Shown here: piece by piece, positions 1 through 5,944 of the stretch | Position numbering within the stretch: the first letter of the stretch is position 1 | Layout: the number at the start of each line of letters is the position of its first letter | NCBI GenBank assembly: GCA_016935775.1 | Contig: JAFGQF010000296.1 | Span: forward strand, 1-6,232 | Source: Caldifarciminota bacterium | GTDB lineage: Bacteria; Hydrothermota; Tepidihabitantia; Tepidihabitantales; Tepidihabitantaceae | Length of the DNA stretch: 6,232 bases | Direction of reading: 5' to 3' | Position numbers and translations under genes: made by a program | The notes under the pieces: model-generated | The model's input: the letters and a program-made list of their open reading frames with translations, nothing else | Database searches by the model: none | Told to the model about the DNA's origin: nothing

Positions 1-997
1 CGAGCCGTGGATGGTCTTCACCGGCGACGCGCTGTTCGCGGGCGACGCGGGCCGGACCGACCTGCTGGGGATGGACCGGGCCCGGGAGCTGGCCGGGGCG
101 CTGTACGAATCGATATTCGGGCGCATCCTGCCGCTGGGCGACGGGGTGCTGCTGTGGCCGGCGCACGGCGCGGGCTCGGCCTGCGGGGCCGGGATAGCGT
201 CGCGGGAGCGGACCACGCTCGGCCTGGAGCGCCGGCTGAACCCCAAGCTGCGGCTGGCGGACCGGGAGGAGTTCATCGACGCGGCCGCGAAGGAGCTGCC
301 CCGGCCGCCCTACTTCCGGGAGATGGAGCGGGTCAATCTTGTCGGCGGGCCGGCGGCCGAACTGCCGGTTCTCGAACCGCTGGCGCCGGACGAATTCGCG
401 GGCTGGCTGGCCGACGCCCAGGTGCTGGACGCGCGGCCGGCCGCGGCCTTCGCCGCGGCCCACGTGCCGGGCGCGTTGTCGGCCTGGCCCGACGGGGTGG
501 CGAGTTTCGCCGGCTGGTTCCTGGACTTTGACCGGCCGGTCGCGCTGGTGGCCGGGGCCGGGCAGGAACGCATCATCCAGCGACGGCTGGCCCGGCTGGG
601 ATTCGAGCGGCTGGTCGGGTTCCTGGCCGGCGGGATCGTCGCCTGGCTGACCGCGGGCCGGGCCGCGGCCGCGACGCGCACCGTGACGGTGGGCCGGCTC
701 TGCGAGGAGCTGGACGAGGGCGGCGACGCGGTCATCCTCGACGTGCGCGGCCGGGAGGAGGCAGCGGCCGCCGGCGAGATACCCGGCGCGCGGCTGGTGC
801 CGCTGACCGAGCTCGCCGATCGGCTGGACGAGCTGGACCGGGAGGAGGAACTGACCGTGTTCTGCGGCACCGGGCTGCGTTCGATGATCGCGGCCAGCCT
901 GCTCGAGCAGCGCGTTTTCCGCCGGGTGCGGGTGGCGCTGGGCGGGCTGCGGGGCTGGCGCTCGCGCTCCTGCCCGGTGAAGCTGGCTTCGGACTAG
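1..997 (+). CDS. MBL-fold persulfide dioxygenase/rhodanese protein, CstB-like (5' end missing)
   Basis: The first complete codon in frame is at position 2, and the N-terminal part of the protein lies off the left edge. Residues below count from the internal Met at 11. The visible part begins with the end of a metallo-beta-lactamase fold. It shows TGDALFAGDAGR (4-15), whose Asp6 corresponds to the bridging metal ligand of ETHE1-type dioxygenases, and WPAHGAGSACG (49-59), which carries the last metal-binding His52. A first rhodanese-like domain follows (about 120-215). Its catalytic loop has no Cys (VALVAGAGQER), so it is probably inactive. A second rhodanese domain (about 225-320) keeps the active-site loop CGTGLRS with Cys285. 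The order MBL, pseudo-rhodanese, rhodanese is that of staphylococcal CstB, which oxidises persulfides and transfers sulfur to form thiosulfate. That function is inferred from architecture. The TAG stop at 995-997 lies 9 bases before the ATG of the copper ATPase, so the two are probably co-transcribed. Confidence 0.88.
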   Translation, partial: EPWMVFTGDALFAGDAGRTDLLGMDRARELAGALYESIFGRILPLGDGVLLWPAHGAGSACGAGIASRERTTLGLERRLNPKLRLADREEFIDAAAKELPRPPYFREMERVNLVGGPAAELPVLEPLAPDEFAGWLADAQVLDARPAAAFAAAHVPGALSAWPDGVASFAGWFLDFDRPVALVAGAGQERIIQRRLARLGFERLVGFLAGGIVAWLTAGRAAAATRTVTVGRLCEELDEGGDAVILDVRGREEAAAAGEIPGARLVPLTELADRLDELDREEELTVFCGTGLRSMIAASLLEQRVFRRVRVALGGLRGWRSRSCPVKLASD

Positions 998-1006
998 GCG
1001 GGCGTG

Positions 1007-2962
1007 ATGACCGACGGCAACAAGATGGCACGGGCGTACCGGCGCCGGTTCTTCATCGCGCTCGGAATCACCGTGCCGATATTGGCGCTGAGCCCGATGC
1101 TCCAGCGGCTGCTGGGGCTGGAGGCCGCGCTGTCGTTCCCGGGCGACCGCTGGGTGCTGCTGGTCCTGGCCGGGGCAATCTGGGGTTACGGCGGGTGGCC
1201 GTTCCTCAAGGGGCTGGTGAAGGAGCTGCGGCAGGGCTCGCCCGGGATGATGACGCTGATCGGGCTGGCGATAACCGTCGCGTTCGGGTACAGCGCGGCG
1301 ATCGCGCTCGGGGTGAGCGGCCGGGCGTTCTTCTGGGAGCTGGCCACGCTGGTGGACGTGATGCTCCTGGGTCACTGGATCGAGATGCGCTCGGTGGCGG
1401 GCGCGTCGCGGGCGCTCGAGGAGCTGGCCCGGCTGATGCCGGCCGAGGCGCACCGGGTGACCGGCGCGGGGACCGAGGACGTGCCGGTGAGCGAGCTCGA
1501 GCCCGGGGACCGGGTGCTCGTCAAGCCGGGCGAGAAGGTGCCGGCCGACGGCAGGGTGACCGAGGGCGAGAGCGCGGTGAACGAGGCGATGGTCACCGGC
1601 GAGTCCGGGCCCGCGGCCAAGCAGCCGGGCGACGAGGTGACCGGCGGCACGGTGAACGGCGACGGGTCGATGACGGTCGAGGTCGGGCGGACCGGCGAGG
1701 ACTCGTTCCTCAACCAGGTGGTGAAGATGGTGCGCGAGGCCCGGCAGAGCCGGTCGCGGTCCCAGGACCTGGCCGACCGGGCGGCGAAGTGGCTGACCGT
1801 TGTCGCGCTCGGCGCCGGCGCGCTCACCCTGGCGGGCTGGCTGCTGCTGTCGGCGCGGGGATGGCTGTTCGGGCTGGAGCGCGCGGTGACGGTGATGGTC
1901 ATCACCTGCCCGCACGCGCTCGGGCTGGCGGTGCCGCTGGTGGCCGCGGTCTCGACCGCGCTGGCCGCGCGCAACGGGTTGCTGGTCCGGGACCGGGCCG
2001 CGTTCGAGCGGGCCCGCAACATCGGCGCGGTGGTATTCGACAAGACCGGCACGCTGACCGAGGGCGAGTTCCGGGTCGCCGACCGGGTGGCATACGGCGA
2101 CCGGGACGCGGGCGAGATGATGCGCCTCGCGGCCGCGGTCGAGAGCCGGTCCGAGCACCCGGTCGCGGCGGCCATCGCCCGGGAGGTGGACGAGCCGCCG
2201 CAGGCGGAGGAGTTCAGGTCGATACCGGGCAAGGGCGCCGAGGGCCGGGTCGAGGGGAAGCGGGTGATTGTCGCGAGCCCGGGACTGCTCGACGAGCGGG
2301 GCATCGCGCGGCCGGAGGAGGACGAACTCGACCGGCGGGGCCGGACCGTGGTCTACGTGGTGGTCGAGGGCAGGGCGGCGGGCGCCATCGCGCTCGAGGA
2401 CAAGGTCAGGCCGGAGTCGAAGCAGGCGGTGGCGCGGCTGCGCGGGATGGGCATCCGCTGCCTGATGCTGACCGGTGACAGCGAGGAGGTCGCCCGGCGC
2501 GTGGCCGGGGAGCTGGACCTCGACGACTGGTTCGCCGAAGTCCTGCCCGGGGACAAGGCCGACCGGGTTGACGAGGCGCGCCGGGACGGGAAGGCGGTGG
2601 CGATGGTCGGCGACGGGGTGAACGACGCGCCGGCCCTGGCCCGGGCCGACGTCGGCATCGCCATCGGCGCGGGCACTGACGTGGCGGTCGAGGCCGCCGA
2701 CATCGTGCTGACCCGCAACGACCCGCGCGACGTGGTGGCGACAATCGGCCTGGCCCGGGCGACCTGGCGCAAGACGGTCCAGAACCTGGGCTGGGCGACC
2801 GGGTACAACGTCATCGCCATCCCGCTGGCCGCGGGCGCGCTGGCCTGGGCCGGGGTGCTGCTCAGCCCGGCGGTGGGCGCGGCGCTGATGTCGGCAAGCA
2901 CGGTGATCGTGGCAGTCAACGCCCGGCTGCTGCGCGGGCCGGAACGCAAGGAGGACGAATGA
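1007..2962 (+). CDS. copB: P1B-3 type (CopB-like) copper-translocating P-type ATPase
   Basis: Membrane pump that uses ATP to export copper, and perhaps silver, from the cytoplasm. Residues count from the alternative GTG at 1004, one codon upstream. All P-type landmarks are present: TGES (198-201) in the actuator domain, DKTGTLTEG with phosphorylated Asp346, HP (385-386), GKGAEG (409-414), TGD (490-492) and GDGVND (536-541). Helix 6 carries CPH (302-304), the P1B-3 signature, instead of the CPC of CopA. YN (601-602) in helix 7 and MSAST followed by VAVNA (629-640) in helix 8 also fit P1B-3. Eight membrane segments can be drawn: about 14-34, 49-69, 83-105, 108-127, 263-285, 292-320, 595-615 and 619-641. 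No His-rich or CXXC metal-binding domain precedes helix 1. I prefer ATG 1007 over GTG 1004 because the weak GGCGGG at 997-1002 is then better spaced. The stop overlaps the next start (ATGA). Metal choice is from family knowledge; Cu(I) versus Cu(II) cannot be settled. Confidence 0.93.
   Translation: MTDGNKMARAYRRRFFIALGITVPILALSPMLQRLLGLEAALSFPGDRWVLLVLAGAIWGYGGWPFLKGLVKELRQGSPGMMTLIGLAITVAFGYSAAIALGVSGRAFFWELATLVDVMLLGHWIEMRSVAGASRALEELARLMPAEAHRVTGAGTEDVPVSELEPGDRVLVKPGEKVPADGRVTEGESAVNEAMVTGESGPAAKQPGDEVTGGTVNGDGSMTVEVGRTGEDSFLNQVVKMVREARQSRSRSQDLADRAAKWLTVVALGAGALTLAGWLLLSARGWLFGLERAVTVMVITCPHALGLAVPLVAAVSTALAARNGLLVRDRAAFERARNIGAVVFDKTGTLTEGEFRVADRVAYGDRDAGEMMRLAAAVESRSEHPVAAAIAREVDEPPQAEEFRSIPGKGAEGRVEGKRVIVASPGLLDERGIARPEEDELDRRGRTVVYVVVEGRAAGAIALEDKVRPESKQAVARLRGMGIRCLMLTGDSEEVARRVAGELDLDDWFAEVLPGDKADRVDEARRDGKAVAMVGDGVNDAPALARADVGIAIGAGTDVAVEAADIVLTRNDPRDVVATIGLARATWRKTVQNLGWATGYNVIAIPLAAGALAWAGVLLSPAVGAALMSASTVIVAVNARLLRGPERKEDE
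2949..2954 (+). promoter_or_regulatory. Shine-Dalgarno site of the phosphoesterase gene, inside the end of copB
   Basis: AGGAGG followed by a 4-base spacer and ATG 2959. It lies within the last codons of the ATPase gene. With the ATGA overlap, this supports the chosen start and direct coupling between the two genes. Confidence 0.75.
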
Positions 2963-3552
2963 GCCGCGACCCGCTGGCCGAGTACCGAAAGAAGCGCGAC
3001 TTCGGTCGCACGACCGAGCCGAAGGGGAAGAGGCGGTCCGGGAAGAAGAACCCGGTGTTCGTCATCCAGAAGCACGACGCCACCAACCTGCATTACGACC
3101 TGCGGTTTGAGGTGGACGGGGTGCTGAAGTCGTGGGCCGTTCCCAAGGGGCCGTCGACCGACCCGCGCGAGAAGCGGCTGGCGATGCCAACCGAGGACCA
3201 CCCGCTCGACTACGCCGATTTCGAGGGCGTCATCCCGGAGGACGAGTACGGCGGCGGGACGGTGATGGTCTGGGACATCGGGCCGTACCGCAACCTGCGC
3301 GCGGACAAGGATGACGACGGCGCGACGATGGGCGAGGCGCTCGACGAGGGCAAGGTCGAAGTGGCGCTGGCCGGGAAGAAGCTCAAGGGCGGTTACCTGC
3401 TGGTCCGGATCGGCAAGGGGAAGAAGCCGCGCTGGCTGCTCCGGAAGCTGGACGACGACGCGGCCGACGCCCGGCGCAACCCGACATCGACCGAGAACAA
3501 GTCGGCCAGGACCGGCCGGACGATGAAGCAGATAGCGAAGGACGAGGGCTGA
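2959..3552 (+). CDS. ligD: Stand-alone LigD 3'-phosphoesterase (PE domain)
   Basis: Trims 3' ends at DNA breaks by removing 3'-phosphates and 3'-ribonucleotides, preparing a 3'-OH for end joining. The 197-residue protein is essentially one PE domain. The start shows YRKKRDF and TEPKG, as usual for the N terminus. The metal and phosphate site is complete: HDATNLHYDLR gives His39, His45, Asp47 and Arg49, and EDHPLDYADFEG gives His81 and Tyr85. From memory, the Pseudomonas aeruginosa LigD residues are His42, His48, Asp50, Arg52, His84 and Tyr88, so all six match with a constant offset of three. EDEYGGGTVMVWD (94-106) is a further family motif. In most bacteria this domain is fused within LigD. 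Here it ends cleanly, and its TGA overlaps the ligase ATG by one base (TGATG), with a short charged tail (about 170-197). Co-expression with the ligase and polymerase genes downstream is strongly implied. Confidence 0.93.
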   Translation: MSRDPLAEYRKKRDFGRTTEPKGKRRSGKKNPVFVIQKHDATNLHYDLRFEVDGVLKSWAVPKGPSTDPREKRLAMPTEDHPLDYADFEGVIPEDEYGGGTVMVWDIGPYRNLRADKDDDGATMGEALDEGKVEVALAGKKLKGGYLLVRIGKGKKPRWLLRKLDDDAADARRNPTSTENKSARTGRTMKQIAKDEG

Positions 3553-4553
3553 TGCACCGGCTGTTCGAACGGCTGGAACCCGGGGAGCGGGAGAGGCTGC
3601 GGCGACGGGCCCGGCCGGAATGGACCCGGCCGATGCTGGCGACGCTGGTTCACGACCCGTTCTCGCGCGCGGGCTGGATATTCGAGCGCAAGCTGGACGG
3701 TGAGCGCTGCCTGGCGTTCTGCTCGAGTTCGGGCGCGCGGCTGCGCTCGCGCAACCGCAAGGACCTCGGGATTCACTACCCGGAACTTGAGGAGGCGCTG
3801 GCCCGGCAGGCGGGCGAGAGCATGGTGCTCGACGGCGAGGTGGTTGCCTTCAAGGGAAGCGTGACCAGCTTCGAGCGGCTGCAGGCGCGGATGCAGGTCT
3901 CGGACCCGGAGAAGGCGCGGCATTCCGGGGTGGCGGTCTACTATTACCTGTTCGACATCCTGCACCTGGCGGGCCACGACCTGACCGGGCTGCCGCTGCG
4001 GGCGCGCAAGCGGGTGCTAAGGGGCGCGGTCCGGTTCCGCGACCCGGTCCGGTTCACCATCCACCGCAACCGCGACGGCGAGGAGTTTCTCCGGCAGGCC
4101 TGCCGCAAGGGCTGGGAAGGATTGATTGCCAAGGACGCGTCGTCGGGATACGTTCACCGGCGGTCGCGCGACTGGCTGAAGTTCAAGTGCGCGCACCGCC
4201 AGGAGTTCGTCATCGGCGGGTACACCGACCCGCAGGGCGAACGGGTCGGGTTCGGGGCGCTGCTGGTGGGATTCCACGAGGACGGCGAGCTGAGCTACGC
4301 GGGCAAGGTCGGGACCGGGTACGACGACGAGACTCTCGCGCGCCTGGGCGCGCGGCTCGAGCGGCTGGAACGCAAGACCCCGCCCTTTGCCGACAGGCCG
4401 CGCGAGAAGGGCGCGCACTGGGTGACCCCCAGGCTGGTCGGCGAGGTCGGGTTCACCGAGTGGACCCGGGGCAACCGGCTGCGCCACCCGCGGTTCCTTG
4501 GCCTGCGCGAGGACAAGGACCCAAAGGACGTTGTCCGGGAGCGGCCCGAATGA
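3552..4553 (+). CDS. ligD: ATP-dependent DNA ligase, LigD LIG domain as a separate protein
   Basis: Seals nicks and double-strand breaks in Ku-dependent end joining, through a ligase-adenylate intermediate. The 333-residue protein has the nucleotidyltransferase and OB domains. Motif I is KLDGE with the adenylated Lys47; motif Ia is RSRNRK (65-70); motif III is VLDGE (92-96); motif IIIa is LFDILHL (133-139); motif IV is EGLIAKD (189-195); motif V is WLKFK (208-212). The OB fold (about 218-325) includes FVIGGYTDPQG, GKVGTGY and, at the end, RHPRFLGLREDK, typical of LigD-type ligases. ATG 3552 is preceded by GAGGG (3544-3548), and the stop overlaps the next start as ATGA. The size fits a bare LIG domain. 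A role as a general ATP-dependent ligase is possible, but the flanking PE and POL genes argue for end joining. No Ku gene is in the window. Confidence 0.95.
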   Translation: MHRLFERLEPGERERLRRRARPEWTRPMLATLVHDPFSRAGWIFERKLDGERCLAFCSSSGARLRSRNRKDLGIHYPELEEALARQAGESMVLDGEVVAFKGSVTSFERLQARMQVSDPEKARHSGVAVYYYLFDILHLAGHDLTGLPLRARKRVLRGAVRFRDPVRFTIHRNRDGEEFLRQACRKGWEGLIAKDASSGYVHRRSRDWLKFKCAHRQEFVIGGYTDPQGERVGFGALLVGFHEDGELSYAGKVGTGYDDETLARLGARLERLERKTPPFADRPREKGAHWVTPRLVGEVGFTEWTRGNRLRHPRFLGLREDKDPKDVVRERPE

Positions 4554-5461
4554 CCCCAAGGCGCATCCGGGTCGGCCGGCGCTCGGTGGAGCTCTCCCGG
4601 CCGGACAAGGTGTTGTTCCCGGGCGCCGGCCTGACCAAGGCCGACCTGGCCGACTACTGCCGCCGGATAGCGGAGCGCATCCTGCCCTACCTGCGCGAGC
4701 GGCCGATATCGATGCACCGGTTCCCGGACGGCATCGCGGGCGGCGGTTTCTACCAGAAGGAGGCGCCGGGCAGCTTCCCGGGCTGGGTTGACCGGGTCCG
4801 GGTGCGGGTCAAGGACGGCGGCACCCAGCGGCAGGTGGCGGTGAACCGGGCGGCGACCCTGGTGTTCCTCGCGGACCAGGCGTGCATAACTCCCCACCCC
4901 TGGCTGAGCCGGGCGGACCGGCTGGACGTGCCGGACCGGATGGTGTTCGACCTCGACCCGCCGGGCGGGAGCTTCGGGGCGGTACGAAAGGCGGCCCGGT
5001 TCCTGCGCGCGGTGCTCGAGGACGCCGGCCTGGCCGCGTACGTGATGACGACCGGGTCGCGCGGGTTGCACGTGGTCGTCCCGCTGCGGCGTGAGCATGG
5101 TTTCGACGTGGTCCGTCGGAACGCCCGGCGCGTGGCCGAGGTCGCCGCGGGACGGCACCCGGACGAGTTGACCGTCGAACAGCGCAAGAAGAAGCGCGGG
5201 GGGCGGATACTGGTGGACTACCTGCGCAACGCCTACGGCCAGACCTCGGTCCCGCCCTACGCGGTGCGCGCGCGGGAGGGGGCGCCAGTGGCCGCGCCGC
5301 TCGACTGGTGCGAGGTTGCCGACGCCGCCCTGGCGCCGGACCGCTACCGGGTAAGCAATATCTTCCGGCGGCTCGCGCAGAAGGACGAACCGTGGCAGGG
5401 GTTCGGCCGCCACGCGCGGTCGCTCGACCAGGCGCGCATCAAGCAACTGTCGCCCGATTGA
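4550..5461 (+). CDS. ligD: LigD polymerase/primase (POL domain) as a separate protein
   Basis: Archaeo-eukaryotic primase-family polymerase that adds nucleotides, often ribonucleotides, at broken ends before ligation. It has 303 residues. The start motif VELSRPDKVLFPGAGLTKAD (13-32) is the usual beginning of LigD POL. GGFYQKEAPG (65-74) follows. The metal-binding acidic pair is in FDLDPP (Asp134 and Asp136). TTGSRGLHVVVPL (167-179) supplies the nucleotide-binding Ser170 and His174. ILVDYLRN carries the third Asp (Asp223), followed by SVPPYAVRAREGAPVAAPL. I place the start at ATG 4550, which overlaps the ligase stop; the frame is open further upstream, but that stretch is ligase coding sequence read in the wrong frame. 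GGGAG (4537-4541) is a modest ribosome site, so coupling to the ligase is likely. The order PE, LIG, POL is that of fused Pseudomonas-type LigD, not the mycobacterial POL, PE, LIG. Confidence 0.94.
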   Translation: MTPRRIRVGRRSVELSRPDKVLFPGAGLTKADLADYCRRIAERILPYLRERPISMHRFPDGIAGGGFYQKEAPGSFPGWVDRVRVRVKDGGTQRQVAVNRAATLVFLADQACITPHPWLSRADRLDVPDRMVFDLDPPGGSFGAVRKAARFLRAVLEDAGLAAYVMTTGSRGLHVVVPLRREHGFDVVRRNARRVAEVAAGRHPDELTVEQRKKKRGGRILVDYLRNAYGQTSVPPYAVRAREGAPVAAPLDWCEVADAALAPDRYRVSNIFRRLAQKDEPWQGFGRHARSLDQARIKQLSPD

Positions 5462-5467
5462 GCGGGA

Positions 5468-5483
5468 TGGCACGCAGCTTGCA
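5468..5483 (+). promoter_or_regulatory. Sigma-54 (RpoN) -24/-12 promoter
   Basis: TGGCACG (5468-5474), a 4-base spacer, then TTGCA (5479-5483). All 12 specified positions of the sigma-54 consensus TGGCACG-N4-TTGCW match, and the invariant GG and GC are 12 bases apart as required. By convention C5482 is -12, which puts the transcription start near 5494 and leaves a leader of about 28 bases before ATG 5522. It lies in the only sizeable intergenic gap, just after the polymerase stop, and faces the superoxide reductase. Sigma-54 promoters need an AAA+ activator bound upstream. Such a site would fall inside the polymerase gene, and I could not identify one. Matching is by eye; activity is inferred. 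Confidence 0.85.
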
Positions 5484-5510
5484 GATAACAGGGCAAGAAG
5501 AAACCAAACC

Positions 5511-5519
5511 AGGAGGTGA
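5511..5519 (+). promoter_or_regulatory. Strong Shine-Dalgarno site of the superoxide reductase gene
   Basis: AGGAGGTGA is a full match to the usual 16S 3' end and is the strongest ribosome site in the window. It decides the start: an in-frame GTG at 5516 lies inside this site, so translation begins at ATG 5522. Confidence 0.85.
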
Positions 5520-5521
5520 AC

Positions 5522-5917
5522 ATGTCCGCAATCGGCGAGCGCATCCAGGACGCTGACTGGAAACAGGAAAAGCACGTGCCGGTTATCGAATGCCCGGACC
5601 AGGTCCAGGCGGGCGAGATGTTCGAGGTGACGGTGACAATCGGCAAGGAGGTCGCGCACCCGAACACGACCGAGCACCACATCCGCTGGATCGAGTTGTT
5701 CTTCCACCCGGAGGGCGGCAAGTTCCCGCACGAGGTCGGCCGGTACGAGGCCCTTGCCCACGGCGAATCGACCGAAGGGCCGAACGAAGGCCCGCTGTAC
5801 GCCCACCACGGGGTCACGTTGAAGATGAAGACCGCCAGGCCCGGGACGCTGCTGGCGCTGGCGAGCTGCAACATCCACGGTCTCTGGGAGAGCGTCAAGG
5901 AAATCAAGCTGAGATAG
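5522..5917 (+). CDS. Superoxide reductase, class II (neelaredoxin type)
   Basis: Reduces superoxide to hydrogen peroxide in the cytoplasm without making O2, with electrons usually from rubredoxin. The 131-residue protein is a single SOR domain and lacks the N-terminal desulforedoxin domain of desulfoferrodoxin. All ligands of the Fe(His)4Cys centre are visible: EKHVPVI (Glu16, Lys17, His18), HPNTTEHH (His46 and His52) and SCNIHG (Cys116 and His119). Glu16 and Lys17 match the open-site Glu14 and Lys15 of the Pyrococcus enzyme, as I recall its numbering. WIELFF (56-61) and ALASCN (112-117) are also typical. It is the first gene behind the sigma-54 promoter, and 27 bases separate it from the ferritin-like gene. 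The C terminus (KEIKLR) shows no encapsulin-targeting peptide. The family assignment is firm; the electron donor is not encoded in the window. Confidence 0.95.
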   Translation: MSAIGERIQDADWKQEKHVPVIECPDQVQAGEMFEVTVTIGKEVAHPNTTEHHIRWIELFFHPEGGKFPHEVGRYEALAHGESTEGPNEGPLYAHHGVTLKMKTARPGTLLALASCNIHGLWESVKEIKLR

Positions 5918-5931
5918 GCGCCGGGCGGCGC
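5918..5931 (+). other. Short GC hairpin between superoxide reductase and ferritin-like genes
   Basis: GCGCC, a GGGC loop, then GGCGC form a perfect 5-bp stem starting right after the TAG stop and ending directly before the next ribosome site. No T-run follows, so it is not a standard terminator. It might influence the relative output of the two genes, or be chance in such GC-rich sequence. Confidence 0.35.
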
Positions 5932-5934
5932 GGA

Positions 5935-5940
5935 AGGAGG
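5935..5940 (+). promoter_or_regulatory. Shine-Dalgarno site of the ferritin-like gene
   Basis: AGGAGG with a 4-base spacer to ATG 5945. It supports this start and strong independent translation of the second gene of the sigma-54 unit. Confidence 0.75.
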
Positions 5941-5944
5941 AACG

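Noticed and set aside
1026..1041. TGGCACG resembling a second sigma-54 -24 element
   Set aside because: The -12 half is missing (TACCG instead of TTGCW), and it lies inside the ATPase coding sequence.
1372..2304. Open frame on the minus strand within the copper ATPase
   Set aside because: Antisense shadow of a gene with all P-type ATPase motifs; the translation is Ser/Ala/Pro-rich and resembles nothing.
4187..4549. Possible N-terminal extension of the polymerase protein
   Set aside because: The frame is open, but the sequence is ligase coding DNA read out of frame. The family start motif begins right after ATG 4550, which forms an ATGA overlap.
5437..5449. IHF-like site between a possible enhancer and the sigma-54 promoter
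   Set aside because: CATCAAGCAACTG departs from WATCAANNNNTTR at two positions and lies in coding sequence, so it is too weak to call.
5453..5466. CCCG/CGGG hairpin across the polymerase stop as a terminator
   Set aside because: Only a 4-bp stem with a 6-base loop and no T-run; expected by chance in this composition.
5516..5518. GTG as an alternative start of superoxide reductase
   Set aside because: It lies inside the Shine-Dalgarno site; ATG 5522 has the right spacing and the normal protein start.
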